From contig RFFC02000016.1 of NCBI GenBank assembly GCA_005518205.2, positions 62,001-126,000 on the forward strand: a stretch of 64,000 nucleotides of DNA. The letters are read 5' to 3'. Source of the DNA: Hormoscilla sp. GUM202. GTDB lineage: Bacteria > Cyanobacteriota > Cyanobacteriia > Cyanobacteriales > Desertifilaceae. The notes beneath the pieces are model-generated. The model was not told the DNA's origin, ran no database searches, and saw nothing but the letters and a program-made list of their open reading frames with translations. Positions 36,750 to 46,127 of this stretch are shown here, piece by piece; the stretch's first letter is position 1, and every line of letters starts with the position of its first letter. The position numbers and the translations under genes are program-made.

Positions 36750-37049
36750 TCTATACTTTACAGCGCTTTTCAGGTTGATAGACTACGTACCAGCAGCCAG
36801 GATCTCAATATTCCGACAAATATTGCACTTCTTTTAGCAGATTATGTTCGCAATTTGGGAAGGGAACCTGAGATCGCAGCATTTCTAGATCGACCGGTAG
36901 CGGTTTTGGTGGCGATCGCAGATATAGAAACGGTTTCTTTAAGTAACAATAGTCGGTTTTTGGAGATTATCGAGCACTCTAGAAAACAGCAAAAAGCCGG
37001 GTTAGTTGTGAGGAGTGAGGATGTGCGGAAGAAATTAGGGTTAGGGTGA
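36750..37049 (+). pseudogene. Fragment without start codon, unknown
   Basis: A frame open from 36750 encodes LNIPTNIALLLADYVRNLGR, then EIAAFLDRPVAVLVAIADIE and a basic tail SEDVRKKLGLG. A TTG at 36855 could start a 64-residue product, but the better-looking sequence lies upstream and has no ATG, GTG or TTG in a useful position. The final motif recalls small antitoxins; that is only a resemblance. Confidence 0.35.
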
Positions 37050-37189
37050 GAGGATATTATCAGACTACAATTAGCAATTAACGATTAGCACGCGGTGTCT
37101 GTCCCATGGCTCGTCCTTCAGGACAAGAGCATGGGTCAGACGCCGCTTCACGCTTCGGTACGCGCACTACGTATAAGCAATTAGCAATT

Positions 37190-38182
37190 ATGACCAATGA
37201 AACGTTTCTATATGTAATGAAAAGGTTGTTGCAGGCGCTGTTGACGCTGTTGTTGGCATCGGCGTTGAGCTTTTTCATTATTCAACTGGCCCCAGGGGAT
37301 TACCTGGATACGTTGCGACAAAATCCTCAGATTTCGCCTGAAAGAATTGAGGAACTTCGACAACAGTTTGGCTTGGATAAACCAGCAATTGTACAATATG
37401 GACGCTGGCTATCGCGAATTGTTACTGCTGGGGATTTTGGCACCAGTTTCGTTTATCAGCGATCGGTGGCCTCTCTGCTGTGGGAACGAATTCCCAATAC
37501 CCTGCTGCTGGCGATCGCTTCTTTGGCGATTACCTGGGCGATCGCGATTCCTCTGGGGATAGTAGGAGCTATTAACCAAAATAACAAAATTGACCAATTT
37601 TTGCGAGTCATCAGCTACATGGGTCAGGGTTTTCCCAGTTTCATCACGGCGCTGTTGCTGCTGTTTTTAGCCCAGAATCTTTCGCCTCTGTTCCCGGTGG
37701 GTGGGATGACGAGCATCGACCACGCTGACTTATCCTGGTTTGGGAAAGTATTAGATATCGGTTGGCATATGTTCTTACCTACCTTGGCCTTGAGTATCAC
37801 CAGTTTTGCTGGTTTGCAGCGCCTGACTCGCGGACAGTTGTTGGATGTTTTGCGCCAAGACTATATTCGCACGGCCCGTGCTAAGGGATTGCCAGAAAAC
37901 CGGGTACTCTACGTGCATGCACTCCGCAATGCTGTTAATCCCCTGATTACGCTGCTGGGTTTTGAATTTGCTAGCTTGTTGAGTGGTGCTTTCATTGCCG
38001 AAACTTTCTTTAACTGGCCGGGTTTGGGACGTCTGATCTTGCAGGCGGTAACTGCTCAAGACCTCTATCTGGTGATGGCCAGCCTGATGATGGGGGCTGT
38101 AATGTTAATTGTCGGCAATCTCTTGGCCGACTTGCTGCTGAAAGTTGTCGATCCGAGAATTAAGCTAGAAGACCTCAAATAA
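37190..38182 (+). CDS. ABC transporter permease, DppB/OppB type
   Basis: About 330 residues with six membrane helices. Family features: an N-terminal LLQALLTLLLASALSFFIIQ helix, the APGDYLD motif, ERIPNTLLLAIAS, and the EAA loop as DYIRTARAKGLPENRVLYVHALRNAVNP near residues 230-257. It would be one half of the channel for a peptide, nickel or similar solute importer. No other transporter subunit is next to it, which is usual for cyanobacteria. I start at the ATG at 37190; the frame is open to 37106 through repeat sequence. An ATG at 37218 is an alternative. Confidence 0.88.
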   Translation: MTNETFLYVMKRLLQALLTLLLASALSFFIIQLAPGDYLDTLRQNPQISPERIEELRQQFGLDKPAIVQYGRWLSRIVTAGDFGTSFVYQRSVASLLWERIPNTLLLAIASLAITWAIAIPLGIVGAINQNNKIDQFLRVISYMGQGFPSFITALLLLFLAQNLSPLFPVGGMTSIDHADLSWFGKVLDIGWHMFLPTLALSITSFAGLQRLTRGQLLDVLRQDYIRTARAKGLPENRVLYVHALRNAVNPLITLLGFEFASLLSGAFIAETFFNWPGLGRLILQAVTAQDLYLVMASLMMGAVMLIVGNLLADLLLKVVDPRIKLEDLK

Positions 38183-38187
38183 TCATT

Positions 38188-38475
38188 ATGTCTTTTCAAG
38201 TCCATTATATACTGCGTTCCCAACAAGATGGTAAATATCTGGCAGCCCATCCAGATGGGAGTCAGGGGTCGGGCTATTTACTGATGTTTCGTGAGGATTT
38301 CGAGGCCCGCAGTTTTATCAATACTCATGGGGCAGATATGGCCTATCGCTTTGCTGTGGAGGCGGTTCCGGAAACTCAGTTAAAAAATCTGCTGAAACGT
38401 TGGGATTTTATTGGCGTTGGCCTGGTTGTTGACCCCCTCATTCCCAAAGTTGAGTTTTTGTCTCAGGATTTGTGA
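38188..38475 (+). CDS. Conserved small cyanobacterial protein
   Basis: 95 residues, soluble (FQVHYILRSQQDGKYLAAHP, YLLMFREDFEARSFINTHGA, FIGVGLVVDPLIPKVEFL). It starts 5 bases after the permease stop and is likely co-transcribed. I recall similar proteins in cyanobacteria but no function. Confidence 0.7.
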   Translation: MSFQVHYILRSQQDGKYLAAHPDGSQGSGYLLMFREDFEARSFINTHGADMAYRFAVEAVPETQLKNLLKRWDFIGVGLVVDPLIPKVEFLSQDL

Positions 38476-38694
38476 ATTGTTACAGGAGCGCTATTGTTAA
38501 TGGCTAATTGCGTTTTTCTCTCGTTCCCAGGTAGAACCTGGGAACGGTATTCGGAGGCTCCCGCCTCCTTGGCCTCTGTGCCTACTCAAGTCTATCATCC
38601 CTTTAACAAAATGGTATTAGTAGTAGGTTGGGTTTCCGCACGAAACCCAACCATCCAGATGTTGTTATGACCATCTGCGTCAAATATTGCTGCC
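38476..38694. repeat. Spacer with two palindromes
   Basis: Contains CTCGTTCCCAGGTAGAACCT with its mirror (about 38521-38546) and GTAGGTTGGGTTTCCGCACG with its mirror (38622-38652), between two convergent genes. Confidence 0.75.
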
Positions 38695-39711
38695 CTAATA
38701 AGGTCGCCAAATTTCAATATAGGTGTCTTGAAATCCGGGATTGTGAGGGTTGCCACCGCCACTGACTAAACTCTTGCCATCGGGACTAAAAATCAAGCTT
38801 CTAACTGTACCTTGATGGGCTTCTTTATAAGTCGCGATTTCCTTTTGGTCCCTCAAATTCCAAATTTTGATATTAGAGTCATAACCACCACTAGCTAAAA
38901 TGCCATCTTTGGAAATCGCGATCGCGTATACTCCACAAATCCTCTTTTCTTCATTTGTCTCATCCAAGCAAGAATATTCTTCGCACCTGTCATTATTATC
39001 CGAGTTAGCCTGGCAATAGTGAACCATTCTACTGGGTTCTGGGTTTGACACAGAACTGTCCACATCTAAGACATATATATGTCCTGGCAAAGTTTTAATC
39101 CGCTGTCTTGTTTCTGCATCCCACAGTTCGATAATGCCACTCTCACCAGCGCTAGCTAAAATCTGACGTTGCGAGCAGCCCTTGGGAAGAAAGGCGACAG
39201 ACATGACGCTACCCTCATGATTCAGTTCTCCAAGATAGTGTTCCTCCGTATAGCGTTCCTCCGTTTCCAGCTTTTTTGCATCCCAAAATTTGATTGTGCC
39301 ATCGCCGCTGGCACTAACTAAAATCTTACCATCAGGGCTGAAAGCCATTTCCGAGACGACCCTGTTATGATCTGTCCAGTTATATTTCTCTTTTTTTCTT
39401 GACCAATCCCAAAGTTTTATCGTGCCATCTGCACTACCACTAACTAAAATCTTGCCATCCCCACTGAAAGCGAGACTATATACTTCGTCATTATGTTTGC
39501 CCAGGGATTTTTTGTTAATGTATTTTCCCCAGCAATACTTCCTTCCTGGTAGCGGAGAGTAGGCTGCAACCTTACAATAACTTCTGTTGAGGATGGGAAT
39601 CACTGGTAAACATGTCACTACAGCAGCTATAAATCCAACTACTCCTACTACAGCGCCTCCGACCTTTTTTGGGGAGGTATTCCCACCGTTAGAAGGCGGT
39701 GATGGTGTCAT
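38695..39711 (-). CDS. WD40-repeat protein with N-terminal membrane anchor
   Basis: 338 residues. One hydrophobic helix at about residues 17-40 is followed by WD40 repeats with clear blade ends (KILVSGSADGTIKLWDW, KILVSASGDGTIKFWDAK, GIIELWDA, DSNIKIWNLRD). About five to six blades can be counted, so the propeller is at the short end or slightly degenerate; a loop at residues 205-245 is Cys-rich and not WD-like. It would face either the cytoplasm or the periplasm, depending on topology. WD40 propellers are protein-binding platforms; no partner is visible. Confidence 0.82.
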   Translation of the reverse strand: MTPSPPSNGGNTSPKKVGGAVVGVVGFIAAVVTCLPVIPILNRSYCKVAAYSPLPGRKYCWGKYINKKSLGKHNDEVYSLAFSGDGKILVSGSADGTIKLWDWSRKKEKYNWTDHNRVVSEMAFSPDGKILVSASGDGTIKFWDAKKLETEERYTEEHYLGELNHEGSVMSVAFLPKGCSQRQILASAGESGIIELWDAETRQRIKTLPGHIYVLDVDSSVSNPEPSRMVHYCQANSDNNDRCEEYSCLDETNEEKRICGVYAIAISKDGILASGGYDSNIKIWNLRDQKEIATYKEAHQGTVRSLIFSPDGKSLVSGGGNPHNPGFQDTYIEIWRPY

Positions 39712-40105
39712 ATTTGTTGGACTCCTTGATTGTGATGCATTTAAATTACATAGTCAAAAATGTGGCAGGCTGGGTGGCTGAAACGCTTATGGGTCGAGGG
39801 TTGCCACGATTTTATTCTAAGCCCGAATATGCAGTGAGCGATGCGCGACAGCTTACACTATTCGATCCCAAGCTCTGCTTCTTGTCAATATCCTTTTCCC
39901 TCTTACTCACTGCCATGCACCAGATGTATCGGTTGGGTTTCGTGGGTCAACCCAACCTACGATCGGACAGGTTTTTCAGACAAAAAAACGATCGCCTTGG
40001 GGATGAGAGACTTTTGCCCGAAGCTCTTGGCGATCGCTATTAAGCCCGCTTTGCGGACTGGGTTTCCATTACGCCAGGACTGAGCCTGGGTGAGGGGATG
40101 GGCAA
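39712..40105. other. Spacer between WD40 gene and tRNA-Ala
   Basis: No gene. It holds a degenerate GGTTGGGTTTCGTGGGTCAA repeat near 39935 and the string GATGCGCGACAGCTTA near 39840, which also occurs in the 10.7 and 11.2 kb duplicated block. Confidence 0.45.
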
Positions 40106-40178
40106 TGGAGCTAAGCGGACTCGAACCGCTGGCCCCCTCAATGCCATTGAGGTGCTCTACCAACTGAGCTATAGCCCC
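40106..40178 (-). tRNA. tRNA-Ala (GGC)
   Basis: Read on the minus strand: acceptor GGGGCTA, D arm GCTCAGTTGGTAGAGC, anticodon arm CCTCA-ATGGCAT-TGAGG with anticodon GGC, T arm with GGTTCGAGTCC, and closing TAGCTCCA. All four stems pair. No CCA is encoded (ATTGCC follows). Confidence 0.95.
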
Positions 40179-40345
40179 ACGCGCTTTTACTATAATGACT
40201 TATCTACTTTCAGTTTGTCAAGTCCTAGAGAAAAATTTTTTTTCCGACTTCCCCCACAAGGGCAGGGGCTTCAGGGTAAACTCCCTCTGGGAGCGGCTTT
40301 CGGCCCTTTATTGTTTTTTGACAACTTCTCGGAGGACGATATCAA

Positions 40346-41389
40346 ATGACTGACACTGCACGAGATATGCTGCATGCGCTCCGGCGTAAGGAAGGTTCCT
40401 GGGTGGAATGGGGACAGGCGATCGCCCACCTGCAAAAAGCTGGCTATAAACCAGTGCAAATCTTTGAAGATACTGGTATTGAGGCCGTCCAACAAAATCA
40501 GATCGTCGTGGCCTCCCAGGTTTACACCAGTATCCTGAATGCTAATGCACCGGAACCGGTCCTGCAATATTTCCAGCAAAAAGGCAGCGATCGCCTCTAT
40601 GAGTTTCGCATCCTGGCCACCGCCGAACGGGCCGCTGCTGCGGAATTCGTGGTGGCCCAAAACCTGGATGCCGATGAGGCCCACGAACTGGCTAAGGCCA
40701 TGAAGGATCTGTCCCGGATGCGGATGCTACCAGAAGGGTTTTCTCGGCAACCGGGGGATGCTATTGCCTACCAGTGCTGGAAAACTGCCCGCCAGCACAA
40801 CGATCTGCAAGATCGATCGCGTTTAATTGCTAAGGGCTTGAAATTTGCCCAAACTGCGGGGGCCCGACAGGCGATCGAGCGGTTACTGACTGATTTTACT
40901 GTGGTCCCCAAGCGTCCTGCCCCGATCTTACCGGTCTATCGCTTGGAATCAGCGGAAGATTTACCCAGGGTGCTCCCGGTTGTGGGGGAACTACCTCTGA
41001 GTGCCGCTGACTTGCAAGCGGTCCCCATTACTGATGAGACGGAACCTTTCGGCCTGGTGAAGTTTGCCGGTCAGGGGGCTTGGGTACCGGTACCTGGATG
41101 GCAAGTCGTGCGCGGTGCCGAAGACCCAGTGGCCATTCTCGGTACTAGCGACCAGTTGCCAAATGCCGTTCTCGGTCCCCCTGAACCTGTCCTGATTATT
41201 GTAGACCGATCGCAGCGTCAGTGGGATGCCGACAGCTACTTTCTCGCGGAAATGGGCGATCGACTGGAAATACAGTGGTTAGAAACTGCCCCGGATGTTT
41301 CCCTGCTGGGAAGGGTTTTGTTAGTTGTTCGTCCCAAGCGCATTCTGGATGAAGACTTGACTAAAGACCCCTGGCAAGTAGATGAATAG
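40346..41389 (+). CDS. raf1: RuBisCO accumulation factor 1
   Basis: 347 residues, matching cyanobacterial Raf1: an N-terminal alpha domain (MLHALRRKEGSWVEWGQAIA, YKPVQIFEDTGIEAVQQNQI, a run around EAHELAKAMKDLSRMRMLPE), a linker and a C-terminal beta domain (VPVPGWQVVRGAEDPVAILG, PEPVLIIVDRSQRQWDADSY). Raf1 dimers bind folded RbcL and help assemble RbcL8 before RbcS joins. The start ATG at 40346 gives the expected length. The gene lies alone, divergent from tRNA-Ala. Confidence 0.93.
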   Translation: MTDTARDMLHALRRKEGSWVEWGQAIAHLQKAGYKPVQIFEDTGIEAVQQNQIVVASQVYTSILNANAPEPVLQYFQQKGSDRLYEFRILATAERAAAAEFVVAQNLDADEAHELAKAMKDLSRMRMLPEGFSRQPGDAIAYQCWKTARQHNDLQDRSRLIAKGLKFAQTAGARQAIERLLTDFTVVPKRPAPILPVYRLESAEDLPRVLPVVGELPLSAADLQAVPITDETEPFGLVKFAGQGAWVPVPGWQVVRGAEDPVAILGTSDQLPNAVLGPPEPVLIIVDRSQRQWDADSYFLAEMGDRLEIQWLETAPDVSLLGRVLLVVRPKRILDEDLTKDPWQVDE

Positions 41390-41438
41390 AGTATATGTGG
41401 GTGCATCTCATATTTGCGAGGCAAATATGAGATGCACC

Positions 41439-41771
41439 CTATACCTCATTCTGTTTTGCAGGAGGCAGAAGTATGGGGTTGGCTTGATATTCGTCCATGC
41501 TAGTTTCTTGGATGCGAGCGCTATCCAGATAGTTGATTAACATTTGATAGGTGGTGGGTTGGTCTAATTCTTTAATTTCTAATGCTAAATCGAATAGCCC
41601 TCGTTCCCAGATCGGCAGATCTCGCGTCAAACATAAAGGATGCCCTGTTAAAATAAACCATGCATCTCCTTTCAACATTCCTTGGGCATCGTGCAATAGT
41701 TGACGCACTCGTTCGGGGTCTTGTTTATCTAAATCGTCAATAGCTATGACAACGCGACGATATTTTTTCAA
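41439..41771 (-). pseudogene. P-loop NTPase fragment (Walker B part)
   Basis: 110 residues containing RRVVIAIDDLDKQDPERVRQ, a textbook Walker B strand with acidic pair, then a sensor-like FILTGHPLCLTRD and helices. The Walker A half is missing and the region upstream of 41771 has no fitting frame, so it is a truncated STAND/KAP-like ATPase. The tail overlaps no repeat. Confidence 0.6.
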
Positions 41772-42067
41772 GGCCTGTCATGGGTTGACCGGCGGAAGGT
41801 ACCTCAGACTCCGAGACTAAGTAGTTCGTAATTCGTAGTTCGACCTTCGTAGTTCTCAGTTGGACACCAGAGAGCTTCAAATGAGTAAAGTTACTGGAGT
41901 CAGCTCAGCAACGGCCACTGTCCGATCGCGATCGCACAAACTACTGGGCCCCGAATGTCTTTCCAGCAATGCTTGACCTACAAATATGGGCTGGCCAATG
42001 AGTTGACATGGGCACCCGATAGAATATAGTAGAACAGACAAGAGCGTCAAGCAGGGGAGATCGCCGG
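41772..42067. other. Spacer
   Basis: About 300 bases; TAGTTCGTAATTCGTAGTTCG simple repeats near 41822 and nothing else recognisable. Confidence 0.35.
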
Positions 42068-42791
42068 TTGCAAATCCGAGAGATAATCAATAAATTAAGA
42101 GACCAGACCGAGACAGCTAGCGCAGTCGCGCCCCAAGAAGCCGAGAAGTTAAAGAAGATCCTCAACTGGGTACACAAAGAAAAGCCGGGGAAGTTGACAG
42201 CCAAGAAATACGTGCTACTATTTCTCAAGCAGCTCGTGTTAGATATAGATGCGTGGCTGAAAATAGAATCCCTGCCCACCGAGGCGGAGAAAACCGAGGC
42301 GTTGAAGCGCATGTCACCAACGGTGAGATATTGGTATAGTGAATTATTGCCCAAATGGTTGAGGAATTATGACCCCAAGTTTTATAAATGGAAACACAGG
42401 ATGATGAAGGGAGAGTACGCAGATGCGGATAGGGAGTTAATAAAAGCACTTATAAATCAAATATCAAGTCGTCAAGGGGATGGGGTGTCCCGTTTAATAG
42501 CAGATATGTCAATGGCAACGGATATAATCGTTAGTAATAGTCAAGAAAAACCCCTCTGTACGCAACTAGACTCAAAGTGCCGATGAATATACTCAAGAGA
42601 AGGAGGCAAGCTGGGAAGAAACTCTATGGTACTGGGGCATAGAGAGAGGACTATTCATCAGCTATAATCCAGCTATAGAGGATTATGTAAATCAGGTGGT
42701 TAACATCGCCAAGTATAATAGCGACAATATCAAACCAGCAAAGTACCAAAAATTCAGATTAGAAAAGCGCAGAAAGCAGAAAGTCAAATAG
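42068..42791 (+). pseudogene. Unknown protein, probable frameshift near 42575
   Basis: The first frame (42068-42586) gives a basic helical protein (LKKILNWVHKEKPGKLTAKK, WYSELLPKWLRNYDPKFYKW). Another frame, open from 42570 to 42791, continues plausibly with DEYTQEKEASWEETLWYWGI and ends in a basic tail KRRKQKVK. The two frames overlap by only about 17 bases, as expected for a single-base frameshift. Together they would give about 240 residues. I do not recognise the family. The start is a TTG at 42068. Two separate small genes remain possible. Confidence 0.4.
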
Positions 42792-42801
42792 GAGGCCCAG
42801 G

Positions 42802-43251
42802 GTGACAGAAAACACCAATTCCCGAGAAGAACGAATTGCCCAAGTCCTGGAGGCTGTAGAAGCAGCGCAACAATTGCAAGGGGACTGGCTGAATTACGGC
42901 CTAGACTGTATCGATCGCTATGTTGATGTAGAGGGAGAATGGTGGGACACATCGGATGAGGAATATTCGAGGAAAGAAGAGATGATCGAGTTTCTCTCCA
43001 GTGAGGACAAAGTAGCGATGCGGGTACGAGAACGGCTCAAAGCCGAGTCAATTTCTCAAATAGCAGCAGCGTTGGAAACATGTCTGGGCATTTGCGAGGA
43101 AGAGAAGAGAACTTATGGGGTGAAAAATATTCTCGCAGGTTCTCTGGTGGGGGCGATCGTGCGCGAGAAAAGGGTTGAAGAGGATGAGGAAATAGAATTG
43201 CTGGACTTAGCAGAAGAATTGCTGGAGAAGTTGGACGATATTTTCAATTAA
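42802..43251 (+). CDS. Hypothetical acidic protein
   Basis: 149 residues, strongly acidic and helical (GLDCIDRYVDVEGEWWDTSD, LAGSLVGAIVREKRVEEDEE, LLEKLDDIFN). It begins with GTG at 42802, 10 bases after the previous frame ends. It has no membrane segment or recognisable domain. The two genes may form a unit. Confidence 0.5.
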   Translation: MTENTNSREERIAQVLEAVEAAQQLQGDWLNYGLDCIDRYVDVEGEWWDTSDEEYSRKEEMIEFLSSEDKVAMRVRERLKAESISQIAAALETCLGICEEEKRTYGVKNILAGSLVGAIVREKRVEEDEEIELLDLAEELLEKLDDIFN

Positions 43252-43263
43252 CCGTTTGTAGTA

Positions 43264-43303
43264 ATCGTAGGTTGGGTCTCCGCAAGAAACCCAACCTACA
43301 GTT
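43264..43303. repeat. GTAGGTTGGGTCTCC palindromic repeat
   Basis: Left arm GTAGGTTGGGTCTC and right arm GAAACCCAACCTAC around CGCAA, at the 3' ends of two convergent genes. Same family as 30361 and 38622. Confidence 0.8.
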
Positions 43304-43308
43304 GCTGA

Positions 43309-44106
43309 TTATTCATCTTGTTCGTAGGGTTGTCCCAGATAAACTTCGATCACCTGGGGGTCATTTTGCACCTCCTCAATGCTACCCTCGCACAAAACTG
43401 CACCTTGATGTAACACGGTCACCTGGCGGGCAATTTGGCGGACAAATTCCATATCATGTTCGATGACAAGAATGGAATGACTTTCGGCCAAATTCAACAG
43501 CAGATCCCCCGTTTGTTCGGTTTCGGAATCCGTCAACCCCGCAACGGGTTCGTCAACTAGCAGCAAGTGCTCTCCTCTCCGGTTTCGCTGCGCTCGACCT
43601 GCGGGATGCGCCGGTGACTGTGCCACTAACATGCCTATTTCTAACCGTTGCTTTTCCCCGTGAGAAAGCAATTCTGCCTTCATTTCCGCTTTCCTTGTTA
43701 GCCCGATCGTGGCCAGCAAGTTTTTGACAGTGTGACGTTCAGCTACCGATGTCGGTTTGAACAAAGTAGCAAAAACATTTTGATTGCGGTTACAGGAGAG
43801 GTCGAGATTTTCCCGGACTGTCAAATTCAGGTAAACTCTCGGGGTCTGAAACTTGCGACCTATTCCCAGGCGGGCTATTTGATGTTCCGATAAGCGTCGG
43901 GTATTCCGACCCTTAAATAGCACCTGTCCTGTTGTTGGTTGCACCTTCCCAGTTATTACATCGAGAAAGGTGGTTTTTCCCGCACCATTAGGACCAATGA
44001 TGACTCGCAGTTCCCCGGTATCCATGCTAAAGTTGAGCTGGTTCAGGGCCTTAAAACCATCAAAGCTAACTGTGAGGTTCTCTATTTCTAATATTTTACT
44101 ATTCAT
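43309..44106 (-). CDS. urtD: Urea ABC transporter ATP-binding protein UrtD
   Basis: 265 residues. Walker A GPNGAGKTT at residues 38-46, ABC signature LSHGEKQRLEIG at 147-158, Walker B LLLVDEP at about 181-187 and the H-loop EHDMEF near 223. The order and sequence fit UrtD. Residues 166-180 (AHPAGRAQRNRRGEH, bases 43567-43611) are not part of the family: normally SP is followed directly by a short strand into LLLVDEP. The insert is in frame and lies just before Walker B, so ATPase function is uncertain. The usual downstream urtE is absent here. Confidence 0.88.
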   Translation of the reverse strand: MNSKILEIENLTVSFDGFKALNQLNFSMDTGELRVIIGPNGAGKTTFLDVITGKVQPTTGQVLFKGRNTRRLSEHQIARLGIGRKFQTPRVYLNLTVRENLDLSCNRNQNVFATLFKPTSVAERHTVKNLLATIGLTRKAEMKAELLSHGEKQRLEIGMLVAQSPAHPAGRAQRNRRGEHLLLVDEPVAGLTDSETEQTGDLLLNLAESHSILVIEHDMEFVRQIARQVTVLHQGAVLCEGSIEEVQNDPQVIEVYLGQPYEQDE

Positions 44107-44928
44107 GTAAGATTTGCTGATTGCTAATTGCTAATTGCTAATTGCTAACCCAATGCGATCGCCCCCCGAGCGCCGACTCTCAACGGTCGCGAGTCGGCAA
44201 GAAACCGGGTTTCTGCGATAAATGATCGTCTGAGGGCGACATTTGGTATAAGAAACCCGGTTTCTCAACCCACGCGCGATCGCCCCGACATGCGATCGCC
44301 CTTTATTCAGCAATGAACAGCCGTGCCCCGGCAATAGATAGATATTAGATGATAGCATTATATTATGGATGCCGTGCCCCTACCCCATGCACAAATATCA
44401 TGTCCGTCAAAATGCGATCAGGCAAATATCCTGCCCGTCGATGATGTGATTGTTATGTAGGGGCACGGCATCAACAGATTATCGGAGAAAAGGAAAATGC
44501 GATCGGTCCTGTTCTTACGGCCCAAACCCTCACGCTCCCACATGCGATCGCCCCCACCGGACAGCGGTAGCAATGAACAGCCGGGGCACGGCAATAGATA
44601 GATGTTAGATGATAGCATTATATTATGGATGCCGTGCCCCTACCCGATGCGATCGCACAAATATCATGTCCGTTAGAACCAATGATGACTCGCAGTTCCC
44701 CCGTATCCATGCTAAAGTTGAGCTGGTTCAGGGCCTTAAAACCATCAAAGCTAACTGTGAGGTTCTCAATTTCTAATATTTACTATTCATGTGAGAATTC
44801 TTTCTTGAAAATTGTTCATTAAAAATTGTTTATTGAGAATTTTTCATCCACCATCTAATGCTTCATCCCTATCGGAATCTCCATTTCCCATTCACAATTT
44901 TCCATTCACAATTTTCCATTTTCCATTC
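44107..44928. repeat. Insertion between urtC and urtD with a duplicated urtD start
   Basis: A block with GATAGCATTATATTATGGAT and GCCGTGCCCCTACCC occurs twice (about 44313-44412 and 44570-44670). After the second, 44675-44793 repeats the first 120 bases of urtD including its ATG (compare 43985-44106). Also present are GAAACCGGGTTTCT repeats near 44200-44260 and several HIP1 sites. The last 100 bases are AATTTTCCATT simple sequence. The layout suggests duplication of the urtD 5' end flanking an insertion. Confidence 0.85.
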
Positions 44929-46116
44929 TCAATCATCTATTGTATCATTTTCTAATAATTCCCGTTCCCGCTGCACTTCTGGGTCTGACTCTAAACTGGG
45001 ATAGGTTACTACTGGCTTCTCCAAAAAGATCGATCGCACTTTCTCCAGGCCCTGAAAGCGCAACCAACCAACGACACCATTAGGAAGTACAGTCACGACC
45101 AGCAGAAACAAAGCCCCCTGAAAGAACAGCCAAACTTGGGGAAACTGTTCGGACAACAAGCTTTTACCATAGTTAACAATCAGGGTACCCAGAACCGCAC
45201 CCACCAAGCTAGCGCGACCGCCCACAGCTACCCAGATTACCATTTCAATGGAGAAAGCAATATCCATCGCTTTCGGAGAAATAATCCCAGTTTGCAGGGT
45301 AAACATCGCCCCCGCCAGTCCGGCCAACCCAGCGGAGATCGCAAATACCAGAACCTTATAGCCAGTCGGGTTGTAACCGGTAAAACGCACGCGACTTTCA
45401 TCATCCCGAATTGCCACCAGCAAGCGTCCAAAGCGTCCGCTAGTCAGCCAGCGACAGAGGGCATAGGTTATGGCCAGCAATAGCACAGTTATAGCATAGA
45501 ATGCTAACTGAGTTTTGGAGTCATTAACCGTGACACCCAAAATTGTTTTGAAAGAAGTTAAGCCATTAGTGCCGTTAATTAACTTTTGCTGACCGTTGAA
45601 GAAGTTGAAAAACACGATAGTTGCCGCTTGGGTGAGAATAGAAAAATAAACTCCCCGGATCCGGTTGCGGAATACCAGATAGCCCAGAATTGCCCCCAGG
45701 ATAGCTGGTATAATGACCACAGCAGCGGTAGCAAAGAAAAAGGAGTCAAATGGTTGCCAAAACCAGGGTAATTCCGTGACTCCGTACAGACTCATGAATT
45801 CTGGCAGTTGGGTGCCCGCATCCGCCGGTATTTGCAGCTTGATGTGCATCGCGATCGCGTATCCGCCTAGGGCAAAAAAGACCCCATGACCCAGACTTAG
45901 CATGCCAGTATAACCCCAAATCAGGTCAATGCCCAGGGCCGCGATCGCCAATGCCAGAAAACGCCCCAGCAAATTGAGGCGAAAGTCCGACAGCATCAGT
46001 GGCATAATTAAGATTAGCAGCAAGGCGATCGCCCCCACCACTGCCGCCTCCAGCAGCAATAGCTTGCGGCCTCGGCCCTTTTTTCTAATCCCGCGTCCTA
46101 AAACTAAATCTAGCAT
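44929..46116 (-). CDS. urtC: Urea ABC transporter permease UrtC
   Basis: 395 residues with about ten membrane helices and the LivM-type pattern: GRFLALAIAALGIDLIWGYT, GMLSLGHGVFFALGGYAIAM, the EAA-like loop RDDESRVRFTGYNPTGYKVL and GIISPKAMDIAFSIEMVIWV. It is the second channel half of the urea importer in the plasma membrane. It starts 11 bases after urtB ends, so both are in one transcript. Confidence 0.92.
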   Translation of the reverse strand: MLDLVLGRGIRKKGRGRKLLLLEAAVVGAIALLLILIMPLMLSDFRLNLLGRFLALAIAALGIDLIWGYTGMLSLGHGVFFALGGYAIAMHIKLQIPADAGTQLPEFMSLYGVTELPWFWQPFDSFFFATAAVVIIPAILGAILGYLVFRNRIRGVYFSILTQAATIVFFNFFNGQQKLINGTNGLTSFKTILGVTVNDSKTQLAFYAITVLLLAITYALCRWLTSGRFGRLLVAIRDDESRVRFTGYNPTGYKVLVFAISAGLAGLAGAMFTLQTGIISPKAMDIAFSIEMVIWVAVGGRASLVGAVLGTLIVNYGKSLLSEQFPQVWLFFQGALFLLVVTVLPNGVVGWLRFQGLEKVRSIFLEKPVVTYPSLESDPEVQRERELLENDTIDD

Positions 46117-46127
46117 TATCTTAGGCT

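Noticed and set aside
37106..37189. N-terminal extension of the ABC permease
   Set aside because: It is repeat sequence (AGACGCCGCTTCACGC type) and not hydrophobic; the ATG at 37190 leads straight into the first helix.
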